Below, in pieces: positions 17,912 through 25,999 of a stretch of 64,000 bases of DNA. Source of the DNA: Nocardia vermiculata NBRC 100427. Its GTDB lineage: Bacteria; Actinomycetota; Actinomycetes; Mycobacteriales; Mycobacteriaceae. The translations under genes were made by a program, and so were the position numbers. Position 1 is the first letter of the stretch, and each line of letters starts with the position of its first letter. Location of the stretch: the NCBI RefSeq assembly GCF_001613265.1, contig NZ_BDCA01000004.1, positions 124,001 to 188,000 of the forward strand, read 5' to 3'. The notes beneath the pieces were generated by a model. That model saw only the letters and a program-made list of their open reading frames with translations. It searched no databases and was not told where the DNA came from.

Positions 17912-19399
17912 GTGGTAGGTCGAGGTAGGCAGAACATCGGTGGGCTGGCCACTCGCCGACGCCGCACAATGTGGATTGCGGTGCTGGTGGTCGTGGTTGT
18001 CGCGGTGGTGGTGTGCACCGTCGCGGCGGTGACGCTCAAGCCGTGGACCGAGGAATTCCGGCACGGCGGTCTGACGATCGCCGCGCCGCCGAATGGGGTG
18101 AAGCCCTTCCCGCAGCTCACCCCGGCGACACCGAGCGCTCCCGAGCCGACCCCCGAAGGGATGGCGCGGGCCTTGGCCCAGGTCGCCACCAGCCCGGATC
18201 TGGGCAAGTTCGGGGCCTCGATCTCCGACCCCGATACCGGGAAGACGCTGTGGAGCGCCGAAGCGAACACCCCGATGATCCCCGCCTCCACGATGAAGAT
18301 CCTGACCGGTGCGGCGGCACTGCTGGTGCTGCCGCCCGAACACCGGGTCACCACGAAGGTGGTGTCCGGTTCGGTTCCGGGGGAGGTGGTGCTGGTCGGC
18401 GGTGGCGACCCGACGCTGACCGCACAGGCCGACGGCAAGGGGTACTACCCGGACGGACCGAAACTGTCCGATCTGGTGGAACAGGTCCGTGCTTCCGGCC
18501 ACCCGGTGAACTCCGTGGTGGTCGACACCTCGCTGTATTCGGGCCCGGCCTGGCCGGTCGGCTGGGATCCGGTGGATATTGCGGGCGGTTCCTGGGCACC
18601 GATCGAGCCGGTGATGATCGACGGTGGCCGGCTGGATCCGTTGCTCGACTATTCGCCGCGGACCCCGACCCCGGCCCTGGATGCGGGCCGTCGGCTCGCG
18701 ATGGATCTGGGTGCCGACCCGGCGACCGTGCGGGTGGCCGCGGCGCCGCCCGGGGCCACCGAGCTCGCCCATGTCGACTCCGCTGAGCTCCGAGACCGGC
18801 TGCGGTACATGATGATTCATTCCGACGATGTGCTGGCCGAGGCGATCGGCCGCGAAATCGCCGCCGCGACCGGTGCGGAACAGTCGTTCGCCGGGGCGGC
18901 GTCGGCCACATTGACCGCCTTGCGCGCGGCCGGTTTCGACACCACCGGTGTCACCCAGATCGACAACAGCGGGCTGTCCACCGACGACCGGGTCACGGCG
19001 GCGCTACTGGATCGGATCCTGGCCGAGGCGGCCTCCCCGGCGCTGCGGAATACGCCGACCCCCCGGAGCGCCACCCCACCGTCGGTGGTGAATACCGGTG
19101 AGAGCGCCGAGACCGCCTCGCCGCTGGCGCCGCTGCTGGACACCCTGCCGGTCGCCGGAGGCACCGGGACGCTCCTGCCGCCGCGGTTCGCCGACGGTGG
19201 ACCGCACCGGTCCGGAGCCGGCTGGGTGCGCGCCAAGACCGGAACTCTCTCGGTCTCGAGCGCGTTGGCTGGATATGTGTTGGATCGCGACGGCCGGGTC
19301 ATGACCTTCGCGCTGATGTCGAACGACCGGCCTCCGGAGGCCAGCCGTCCGGCGTTGGACGCCGTCGCCACCGCACTACGCAACTGTGGATGCTCCTGA
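17912..19399 (+). CDS. dacB: D-alanyl-D-alanine carboxypeptidase/endopeptidase (PBP4 type)
   Basis: Peptidase S13 of 495 residues. A single N-terminal membrane helix ([20 protein letters not shown]) anchors it outside the membrane. The catalytic motifs are SxxK in [10 protein letters not shown], SxN-type SGLSTDD around residue 360, and KTG in [11 protein letters not shown] near the end. It should remove terminal D-alanine from peptidoglycan stems and/or cut cross-links. The GTG start is the only sensible one upstream of the membrane helix. The following metalloprotease gene begins a few bases after its stop, so they are probably co-transcribed. Confidence 0.9.
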   Translation: MVGRGRQNIGGLATRRRRTMWIAVLVVVVVAVVVCTVAAVTLKPWTEEFRHGGLTIAAPPNGVKPFPQLTPATPSAPEPTPEGMARALAQVATSPDLGKFGASISDPDTGKTLWSAEANTPMIPASTMKILTGAAALLVLPPEHRVTTKVVSGSVPGEVVLVGGGDPTLTAQADGKGYYPDGPKLSDLVEQVRASGHPVNSVVVDTSLYSGPAWPVGWDPVDIAGGSWAPIEPVMIDGGRLDPLLDYSPRTPTPALDAGRRLAMDLGADPATVRVAAAPPGATELAHVDSAELRDRLRYMMIHSDDVLAEAIGREIAAATGAEQSFAGAASATLTALRAAGFDTTGVTQIDNSGLSTDDRVTAALLDRILAEAASPALRNTPTPRSATPPSVVNTGESAETASPLAPLLDTLPVAGGTGTLLPPRFADGGPHRSGAGWVRAKTGTLSVSSALAGYVLDRDGRVMTFALMSNDRPPEASRPALDAVATALRNCGCS

Positions 19400-19413
19400 C
19401 GGGTGGGACGACG

Positions 19414-20484
19414 ATGACCGAAAGCTCCGAGTCCGCGGAGGCCAAGCCCTCGCTGCTGTCCGGGACGGTCGACTGGGAACTGGCGGCACGAGCCGGTAGC
19501 GCCGTGGTCCGGCCCGGTCCCCGCACCACGAGCTACTCCGCGGCACAGGTCGTCGAGGAACTCGCGGTGGCATCGGTCCGGGCGGAGGGCCCGGTCCGGG
19601 AGGTGAGCCTGCTCCTCGACGACCGGCCCGTCCCGCAGGCCACGATCGTCGACCGCCGCGGCTGGATTCACGCCGCCGCCTCCTCCATGGCCGAGCTGAC
19701 CGGCACCGAAGGTGCGGACCACGGCCGTTTCGCCGGAAAACCCGCCGGTGTGCAGGCCGGCGCGATGCTGGCCTTCCTGTCCACCGCGATCCTCGGCCAG
19801 TACGACCCGTTCAGCGGCCCGGACGGGACCTTGCTGCTGGTCGCCCCGAACATCATGGGTGTGGAACGGGCACTGGGTGTGGTGCCCGCCGATTTCCGGT
19901 TGTGGGTCTGCCTGCACGAGGTGACCCACCGGGTGCAGTTCTCCTCGGCGCCGTGGCTGGCCGACTACATGAAGCAGAACGTGGACACGCTCGGTGCGGC
20001 CGGGGACGAGCCGTTCAACGAGGTGATCACCCGGCTCGCGGGTGAGATCCGTCGCCGGCGCGACGCGGGGCGGAGCGACGACCCGGCCGACCAGGGCGTG
20101 CTCGGTCTGCTGCGCGCTACCCAGCCGCCGGATCAGCGTGCGGCGCTGGACCGGCTGCTGATGCTGGGGACGCTGCTCGAGGGGCACGCCGACCACGTGA
20201 TGGACGCTGTCGGCCCCGCCGTCGTTCCGACCGTGGCCCAGATCCGCTCGGCCTTCGATCAACGCCGCCGGCGTCCCGCCAATCCGATCCAGCGGTTGCT
20301 GCGCGCACTGCTCGGGGTGGACGCCAAGGTCGCGCAGTACGTACGCGGTAAGGCCTTCGTCGACGAGGTCGTCGCAACGGTCGGGATGGAACGGTTCAAC
20401 ACGATCTGGTCCGGACCCGACACCCTGCCGCGCCCCGAGGAGATCGGCAGCCCGCAACAATGGATCGCCCGAGTTCTGGGGTGA
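19414..20484 (+). CDS. Zinc-dependent metalloprotease-like protein (DUF2342 / F420-associated family)
   Basis: A 356-residue protein of the family represented by M. tuberculosis Rv3626c. The metal-binding motif is HEVTH in LWVCLHEVTHRVQFSSAPW, followed by EGHADHVMD about 120 residues later, which offers the third ligand. Families of this type were named from co-occurrence with coenzyme F420 biosynthesis, but no proteolytic substrate is established. I chose the ATG giving MTESSES, preceded by GGTGGG; an ATG 24 bases earlier overlaps the dacB stop. It overlaps the tilS start, so dacB, this gene, tilS and hpt read as an operon. Confidence 0.8.
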   Translation: MTESSESAEAKPSLLSGTVDWELAARAGSAVVRPGPRTTSYSAAQVVEELAVASVRAEGPVREVSLLLDDRPVPQATIVDRRGWIHAAASSMAELTGTEGADHGRFAGKPAGVQAGAMLAFLSTAILGQYDPFSGPDGTLLLVAPNIMGVERALGVVPADFRLWVCLHEVTHRVQFSSAPWLADYMKQNVDTLGAAGDEPFNEVITRLAGEIRRRRDAGRSDDPADQGVLGLLRATQPPDQRAALDRLLMLGTLLEGHADHVMDAVGPAVVPTVAQIRSAFDQRRRRPANPIQRLLRALLGVDAKVAQYVRGKAFVDEVVATVGMERFNTIWSGPDTLPRPEEIGSPQQWIARVLG

Positions 20485-21548
20485 CACCGCCGCGCACCAC
20501 CGAGCAGCAGCTGCCGGGGACGCGGCCGGGTCCCGAGGCATCCACCGATCGGCGATGCGACACCGCTGCACGCCCGCAGCGCCCCCGGCTCCCGGAAACC
20601 GAGGCCGCGCTGACCATGCGGCAGGCCGTGCGCGGATGGCTACAGCGCTACCGTCCGGACGGTCCGGTCGCGGTCGCGCTGTCCGGCGGCGCGGATTCCC
20701 TGGCATTGACAGCGGCGGCGGTGGTCGAGGCCGAGGCCGTCGATGCGCTGATCGTCGACCACGGCCTGCAGGAAGGGTCGGCGGCGGTGGCGACCGAGGC
20801 CGCGGCGCTGGCACGTCGGCTGGGATGTCGTTCGGCCCGGATCAGCCGGGTATCGGTGCACGGGCCGGGCGGGATGGAGGCGGCTGCGCGCCGCGCCCGC
20901 TACGACGCGCTGAATCGGATGCGCGACGGTGTCCCGGTGTTGTTCGGCCATACCCTCGACGATCAGGCCGAAACGGTGCTGCTGGGTTTGGCCCGCGGGT
21001 CCGGTCAGCGTTCCCTGCAGGGAATGGCGGAGTTCGCCGAACCGTGGGGGCGTCCGTTGCTGGGCGTACGCCGCGAGGCCACACGCGCGCTCTGTGCCGA
21101 TCTCGGGCTGCGACCGCACGAGGATCCGCACAACAGCGCACCGGAATTCACTCGGGTGCGGGTGCGTACCGAGGTACTGCCGCTGTTGGAGCAGGTGCTG
21201 GGCGGCGGTGCGGCACCGGCGCTGGCGCGCACCGCGGCGCAGTTGCGTGAGGACGGCGAGGTACTGGATGCGATTGCCGGTAAGTTGCTGACTGATGCGC
21301 GTGCCGGTTCGGGGCTGTCGGTGGAGATCCTCGCCACGGCACCGGCAGCGATCCGGCGCCGCGCGATTCGGACATGGCTCACCGAGGGGGGTGCAAAATC
21401 GTTGACGCACAAGCAGTTACGCGCCATCGAGGCTTTGGTCACCGATTGGCGTGGCCAGGGCGGCGTGGCGGTCGGCGGGGGAATGCCGGGGATCAGGTTG
21501 GTTGCCGGGCGCGAACGTGGCACTCTGACATTGGCGTTTGCACGATAA
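20460..21548 (+). CDS. tilS: tRNA(Ile)-lysidine synthase
   Basis: Essential enzyme that attaches lysine to C34 of tRNA-Ile(CAU) so that it reads AUA. The N-type ATP pyrophosphatase motif is VAVALSGGADSLALT, with VDALIVDHGLQ and FGHTLDDQAETVLLGLARGSG following. The C-terminal part is shorter than in E. coli, as in mycobacteria. The open reading frame overlaps the previous gene by 25 bases. It has an unusual Pro/Arg-rich first 50 residues, so translation may actually begin at the internal ATG giving MRQAVRGWL. Confidence 0.92.
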   Translation: MDRPSSGVTPPRTTEQQLPGTRPGPEASTDRRCDTAARPQRPRLPETEAALTMRQAVRGWLQRYRPDGPVAVALSGGADSLALTAAAVVEAEAVDALIVDHGLQEGSAAVATEAAALARRLGCRSARISRVSVHGPGGMEAAARRARYDALNRMRDGVPVLFGHTLDDQAETVLLGLARGSGQRSLQGMAEFAEPWGRPLLGVRREATRALCADLGLRPHEDPHNSAPEFTRVRVRTEVLPLLEQVLGGGAAPALARTAAQLREDGEVLDAIAGKLLTDARAGSGLSVEILATAPAAIRRRAIRTWLTEGGAKSLTHKQLRAIEALVTDWRGQGGVAVGGGMPGIRLVAGRERGTLTLAFAR

Positions 21549-21572
21549 CGACCCGAAGGGAAGCCGGCACAG

Positions 21573-22127
21573 GTGTACGGGGACGATATAGCGTCGGTGC
21601 TGATCACCGAGGAGCAGATTCAAGCCAAGGTGGACGAGCTGGCAGCACTGATCGCCAAGCGCTATCCCGCCGGTGCGCCCGAGGGGGACTTGCTGCTCGT
21701 CGGCGTTCTCAAAGGGGCGATTTTCTTCATGACCGATCTGGCTCGGGCGTTGTCCATCCCGACTCAGATGGAGTTCATGGCGGTCTCGTCGTACGGGTCG
21801 TCCACCTCGTCGTCGGGCGTGGTGCGGATTCTCAAGGATCTGGACCGGGATATCGCCGGTCGCAATGTGCTGATCGTCGAGGACATCATCGATTCGGGGC
21901 TGACCCTGTCGTGGCTGATGCGCAATCTGTCGAGCCGTAACCCGGCGTCGCTCGAGGTGGTGACGCTGCTGCGTAAGCCCGATGCGTTGCGCGCCCAGCT
22001 GGAGGTCGCGAATGTCGGCTTCGATATTCCCAATGAATTCGTCGTCGGATACGGCCTGGACTACGCCGAGCGCTATCGCGATCTGCCCTATATCGGCACG
22101 CTTCATCCGCGCGTATACAGCGCCTGA
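21573..22127 (+). CDS. hpt: Hypoxanthine-guanine phosphoribosyltransferase
   Basis: Purine salvage enzyme, 184 residues, converting hypoxanthine or guanine plus PRPP to IMP or GMP. The PRPP-binding loop [17 protein letters not shown] is intact, as are [19 protein letters not shown] and the base-binding C-terminal region [19 protein letters not shown]. It starts with GTG, 24 bases after tilS. The tilS-hpt pair is conserved widely in bacteria, often followed by ftsH; here ftsH lies nearly 10 kb further on with accessory genes between. Confidence 0.94.
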   Translation: MYGDDIASVLITEEQIQAKVDELAALIAKRYPAGAPEGDLLLVGVLKGAIFFMTDLARALSIPTQMEFMAVSSYGSSTSSSGVVRILKDLDRDIAGRNVLIVEDIIDSGLTLSWLMRNLSSRNPASLEVVTLLRKPDALRAQLEVANVGFDIPNEFVVGYGLDYAERYRDLPYIGTLHPRVYSA

Positions 22128-22504
22128 GCTGGGCCGACGGCCGGAAATCCGACTGAATTCCGCGGGCCTGTGTCGAATATCACTGTTTGATATCTGTCCT
22201 GGGTAAATCGGGTCGGTCGACAGTTGCCGGAGGTGGGGGAGTGCGCGTTGCGTTGCGTCCGGATCGCCGCGGTGCTGCCGGCAATCCGACATCGGTGCAG
22301 GTTGCTGGTGGCGTACCGGTGTATTTCCGTTGTCAGCTGCGTTGATATCGAGTTCGCTGGGGGTTTTCCAAGGCGGTTGGTCCGGTCTGATGGCCGGGTT
22401 CTATGCTGTCGGTAACAAACCGTTCGGCTGTTTATGGCCGTCAATTCAAACTTGGCGGCCTGAAGCAGCTGGATTTCCAAGACCGATTCTGATAGCAAGG
22501 TGCT
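22128..22504. other. Intergenic region with two palindromes
   Basis: No convincing gene lies in this 377-base gap. It holds a perfect inverted repeat ATATCA-CTGTT-TGATAT (22177-22193) shortly after hpt, and ATAGC-AAGGT-GCTAT (22492-22506) across the LysR start codon. The rest is more AT-rich than the surroundings and probably contains the LysR promoter. I found no clear terminator for hpt. Confidence 0.5.
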
Positions 22505-22506
22505 AT
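22492..22506 (+). promoter_or_regulatory. LysR-type palindrome overlapping the LysR start codon
   Basis: ATAGC-AAGGT-GCTAT is a perfect 5-5-5 inverted repeat resembling the ATAG/CTAT half sites of LysR proteins. It contains the short AAGG ribosome-binding sequence and the first two bases of the ATG, so binding would directly block expression of the regulator (inferred autoregulation). Confidence 0.4.
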
Positions 22507-23386
22507 GGACCCGCATTTGCGCGACCTGCGGTACTTCGTCGCCGTCGCTGAGGAACTGCACTTCACGAATGCCGCGCAGCGGCTTCATATCGCTCAGCCC
22601 ACGCTGTCGCGGCAGATCCGTCAGCTCGAGCGCCAGCTCGACGTGGTCCTCTTCGATCGCAACCAGCGCAGTGTCGCGCTGACCGTCGCCGGTAAAGAGC
22701 TCCTCGAAGGGGCCCGCCGCATGCTGGAACTCTGGGAAGTCACCAATGTGGCGCTGCAGGAAGCCGGTGAGGTACTGCGTGTCGGTATCCAGAGCTCCAT
22801 CGGCCGTGGCCTGATCGCGGAACTGGAGAGCGCCAGTGGCCATCGGCTGGCATTGCATTCGGCGTCCTGGACCGATCCGTCCAGCGGTCTCGCGGGGCGG
22901 CAGGCCGATCTGGCGCTGATGTGGCTGCCGGTACCCGATTCCGGTCGCTACCGCTGGCAGGTCCTGCGCACCGAAGCACGGTGGGTGCTGCTACCGGAAA
23001 ATCACCGGCTCGCAGATCAGGAAAGTATCAACTTCGCCGATCTGATCGACGAGCCTTTCGTGGCCATGCCGGTCGAGGCGGGTACCTCGCGCGACTTCTG
23101 GCTCGGCGCCGATGCCCGCGGTGGACGCCAGGCCAAGATCGGTGGCGAGGCCGCCACCGCCGAGGAGCGGCTCGAGGCCGTGAGCCTGGGACTCGGTGTC
23201 TGCCTGCTGGCGGAGAACAATGTGCCGATGTACCGCTGGCCCGGGCTCACCGCTCGCCCCGTGGCCGGGCTGCCGCCATGCGAGCTCGCCATGGTGTGGC
23301 GCGCCGACGACGACCGCCCGACCATCCTCGAGTTCCCCAATCGTGTTGTGGCCGGCGGATTCTCGGTCGTGGAACCGGAGCAGTAG
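22505..23386 (+). CDS. LysR family transcriptional regulator
   Basis: A 293-residue regulator. The N-terminal winged helix-turn-helix DPHLRDLRYFVAVAEELHFT through RLHIAQPTLSRQIRQLERQL is textbook LysR, followed by the linker helix and an effector-binding domain starting near residue 90 (VLRVGIQSS). The ligand is unknown. No partner gene is divergent: hpt upstream is a housekeeping gene on the same strand, and the amidase downstream is convergent, stopping only seven bases away. Its target may be elsewhere or itself. Confidence 0.88.
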   Translation: MDPHLRDLRYFVAVAEELHFTNAAQRLHIAQPTLSRQIRQLERQLDVVLFDRNQRSVALTVAGKELLEGARRMLELWEVTNVALQEAGEVLRVGIQSSIGRGLIAELESASGHRLALHSASWTDPSSGLAGRQADLALMWLPVPDSGRYRWQVLRTEARWVLLPENHRLADQESINFADLIDEPFVAMPVEAGTSRDFWLGADARGGRQAKIGGEAATAEERLEAVSLGLGVCLLAENNVPMYRWPGLTARPVAGLPPCELAMVWRADDDRPTILEFPNRVVAGGFSVVEPEQ

Positions 23387-23392
23387 CGCCGA

Positions 23393-24955
23393 TCAGGCCG
23401 TGCGCTGCCAGGGCTGGGTGGATTCCAGTTGAGCGGCGAGCCGCAGCAGCGTGGACTCACTGCCCGGCGGGCCGGCCAGCTGTGCGGCGACCGGAGTTCC
23501 GGTGCGCGGATGGATTCCCATCGGGACACTCATTGCGGGCCAGCCGACCAGATTCCACAGCGGCGTGAACGGGGAGAACCTCACACTGGCGGCGATATTG
23601 GCCACCCAGCCACGGGCATGCCAGTTCCGGGCGAGCGGAGCGGGGGCGGCCAGGGTCGGTGTGATCACCACATCGTGCTGATCGAAGAAGTCCAGTAACC
23701 GCGCCTCGATCCGGTCGACCTGTTCCGGGCGGACCAGGCGGGCCTTGCGCACGGCCCTGCCCACGGCGATATGGACCCGGGTCCGGCGTTGCAGCAGGTC
23801 CGGATTCGCGAACGTATTCCCTTCCCGCGCCGCGTTCGCGACCCAGCGCAACGCCAACGCCATCGTCGCGCCCTGATACGGCAGTCTCGCCGCCGCCACC
23901 TCGTGTCCGGCATCCGCGGCGAGTTGCGCGGCGGTCCGTGCCGCAGCACTCCAGTGTTTGTCCACCCGGATCAGCGGCGAGGGCGATGCCGGTGCGAATG
24001 CGATACGCAGCGGGTTGGGTGGTTGCGGATCGGCCAGAGCCGGCCGATCGGCGAGTACCGACAGCATCAGGGCAGCGTCGGCGACCGTGGTCGCGAGGAC
24101 TCCGTTCTCGGTCATCCCGCCCCAGGAATCGACGCCGACCTGCGCGGGAACCACGCCGCGTCCCGGTTTCACCCCGACGACGCCGCAGCAGGCCGCGGGA
24201 ATGCGTACCGAGCCGAGCCCGTCGTTCCCGTGCGCCACCGGGACCAGACCGGCTCCCACGGCCGCACCGGAGCCACCGGAGGAGCCGCCCGCGCTGTGTC
24301 GGATGTTCCACGGAGAACGAACAATTCGCTCGGGCGTGTCGGAGACACCCCACAGGCCGCCCTCGGGCATTTCGGTCAGGCCCACCACCACCGCACCAGC
24401 CGCGCGCAGGCGGCGCACCACCGGATGATCCGCGTCGGCCGGTAGCGCGGCCGTGGCATGAGAGCCACCGGCGGTGATCTCACCGGTGACATCGATATTG
24501 TTCTTCACCGCCACGGGGACCCCGGCCAGCGGCAGCGCCTCCAGATCGGCACGGTCGGCCAGGGCGTGGCTTTCGGCCCGCGCGGCGTCGGTGCGGACTG
24601 TGACGAATGCGCCGATTCGCGCATCACCGGCATGAATTCGATCCAGGGCGACATCGACCACCTGCCCCGCGGTCACCACGCCGTCCCGGACCGCGGCCGC
24701 GATCGAGGTCGCGGTCCGCAGCGTGATCGGGTCGGTCGCCGGTTCCTGGGAGTCGGTCACGGGCGAGGGGGTGGTCTCGGCGGGGGTGTCGGCGTCCTGC
24801 CGCGCGGCGGACTCCGGTCCTGCCGCCGTGTCCGGTTGTGGCGCCGGAGCGGGCTCTCGATCGTCCGGTTCGGTGGTGGGCACCTGTCCATCGGGGACCG
24901 GATCGGTCGACTCAGGATCGGGTGATCTCGAGTTCTTCGGATCGTCAGCGTCCAC
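23393..24955 (-). CDS. Amidase signature family protein with a long disordered N-terminus
   Basis: About 520 residues. The Lys-Ser-Ser triad of the amidase signature family is present: lysine in VAVKNNIDVTG, and the two serines within SAGGSSGGSGAAVGAG and GNDGLGSVRIPAACCG. Such enzymes hydrolyse amides, from simple nitrile-derived amides to peptides or lactams; the substrate cannot be told. The first 75 residues are Asp/Glu/Pro/Thr-rich, low in complexity and not part of the fold. I chose the GTG (VDADDPKNS) because GGGAGG lies five bases before it; a longer reading begins at an ATG 72 bases upstream. Confidence 0.82.
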   Translation of the reverse strand: MDADDPKNSRSPDPESTDPVPDGQVPTTEPDDREPAPAPQPDTAAGPESAARQDADTPAETTPSPVTDSQEPATDPITLRTATSIAAAVRDGVVTAGQVVDVALDRIHAGDARIGAFVTVRTDAARAESHALADRADLEALPLAGVPVAVKNNIDVTGEITAGGSHATAALPADADHPVVRRLRAAGAVVVGLTEMPEGGLWGVSDTPERIVRSPWNIRHSAGGSSGGSGAAVGAGLVPVAHGNDGLGSVRIPAACCGVVGVKPGRGVVPAQVGVDSWGGMTENGVLATTVADAALMLSVLADRPALADPQPPNPLRIAFAPASPSPLIRVDKHWSAAARTAAQLAADAGHEVAAARLPYQGATMALALRWVANAAREGNTFANPDLLQRRTRVHIAVGRAVRKARLVRPEQVDRIEARLLDFFDQHDVVITPTLAAPAPLARNWHARGWVANIAASVRFSPFTPLWNLVGWPAMSVPMGIHPRTGTPVAAQLAGPPGSESTLLRLAAQLESTQPWQRTA

Positions 24956-25159
24956 TGCTACCTCCCGAGTGGCGCGCGTGACGGAGTTCGATATCGCGTC
25001 GGCTAATACGGTGCCCTCGTTGTGCATATGTCAAAGCCCCCGTCGCGTTGTGGTCGATATGGGCTATTCGAATGCTGACGCAAGTTATCACCTTCGGCGC
25101 CGCCAACCGTTGATGATCGCAAGGCGTGGCGTTCCCCGGGCGGCGCTCCGGCGGGCCTA

Positions 25160-25999
25160 CTACTCCGTGCCGCCACGCACCCGGTCCTCGTAGGCCTTGC
25201 GGGAGGCGGAGTCCACATCGCCCAGGAAGGTCTGCTGTGACCCCAGCGAACGGCCGATCGCATCGCCGACCGACTGCGGCAGCAGCCCCACCACCTGTGC
25301 AATGGCCCCGGCGAGCGCGGTGACACGCACCTTCGCTTTCGGCTCCACCACCAGTTTCGCGATCGCCGCGGCGATCTGCTCCGGCTCGGCCGCGGGCATG
25401 ATCCGCGGTGCGGCAACGCCCGAACCCAGTTCGGTTTTCGTCAGTGTCGGCAACACCGAGGAGAACGACACTCCGGTCCCGCGGTACTCCTCGCGCAACG
25501 TATCGGTGAAGCCGAGCACCGCATGTTTGGTGGCGTTATAGGTGGCCAGGCCCGGGATATGGCTCTCACCCGCGAGGGAGGCGATATTGACGACGTGGCC
25601 GCTGCGCCGGGGCAGCATCCGCGCCAGCGCCAGCTTGGAGCCGAGGATCACACCGTAGACGTTGATATCGATGATGCGGCGGGTGAGCGCGTCGGATTCG
25701 TCGACGACCCGGCCGGTGGGCATGATGCCGGCATTGTTGATCAGGACGTCGACGGGCCCGACCTCACGCTCCACATCGTCGAGGAATGTGCTGAACGACT
25801 GCTGGTCGGTGACATCCAGCCGTCCGTAGTACTCGAAGTCATGGTCGGTTCCGGATTGCTTCACCGCGGTCTCGTCCACATCGCCGATGGCGATCTTCGC
25901 CCCGAACGAGCGCAATCGCAGCGCGGTCGCGAGCCCGATACCGCGGGCGCCGCCGGTGATGACGACGACCTTGCCGCGGATCCTGCGGTATTCGGTCAC
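25160..25999 (-). CDS. Short-chain dehydrogenase/reductase (SDR)
   Basis: A 279-residue SDR with cofactor motif TGGARGIGLAT, GDVD (acidic end of strand 2, suggesting NAD), NNAGIMPTG, catalytic serine in VNIASLAGES and the YNATK Tyr-Lys pair. The C-terminal 60 residues are longer than in FabG and include a hydrophobic stretch (KVRVTALAGAIAQVVGLL), like SDRs that associate with membranes or lipids. Its ATG overlaps the stop of the upstream aldehyde dehydrogenase (ATGA), so the two are translationally coupled and probably work on the same aldehyde/alcohol series. Confidence 0.86.
   Translation of the reverse strand: MTEYRRIRGKVVVITGGARGIGLATALRLRSFGAKIAIGDVDETAVKQSGTDHDFEYYGRLDVTDQQSFSTFLDDVEREVGPVDVLINNAGIMPTGRVVDESDALTRRIIDINVYGVILGSKLALARMLPRRSGHVVNIASLAGESHIPGLATYNATKHAVLGFTDTLREEYRGTGVSFSSVLPTLTKTELGSGVAAPRIMPAAEPEQIAAAIAKLVVEPKAKVRVTALAGAIAQVVGLLPQSVGDAIGRSLGSQQTFLGDVDSASRKAYEDRVRGGTE

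Noticed and set aside
18817..20814. 665-codon antisense ORF opposite dacB, metalloprotease and tilS
   Set aside because: Runs opposite three conserved genes and has no domain motifs.
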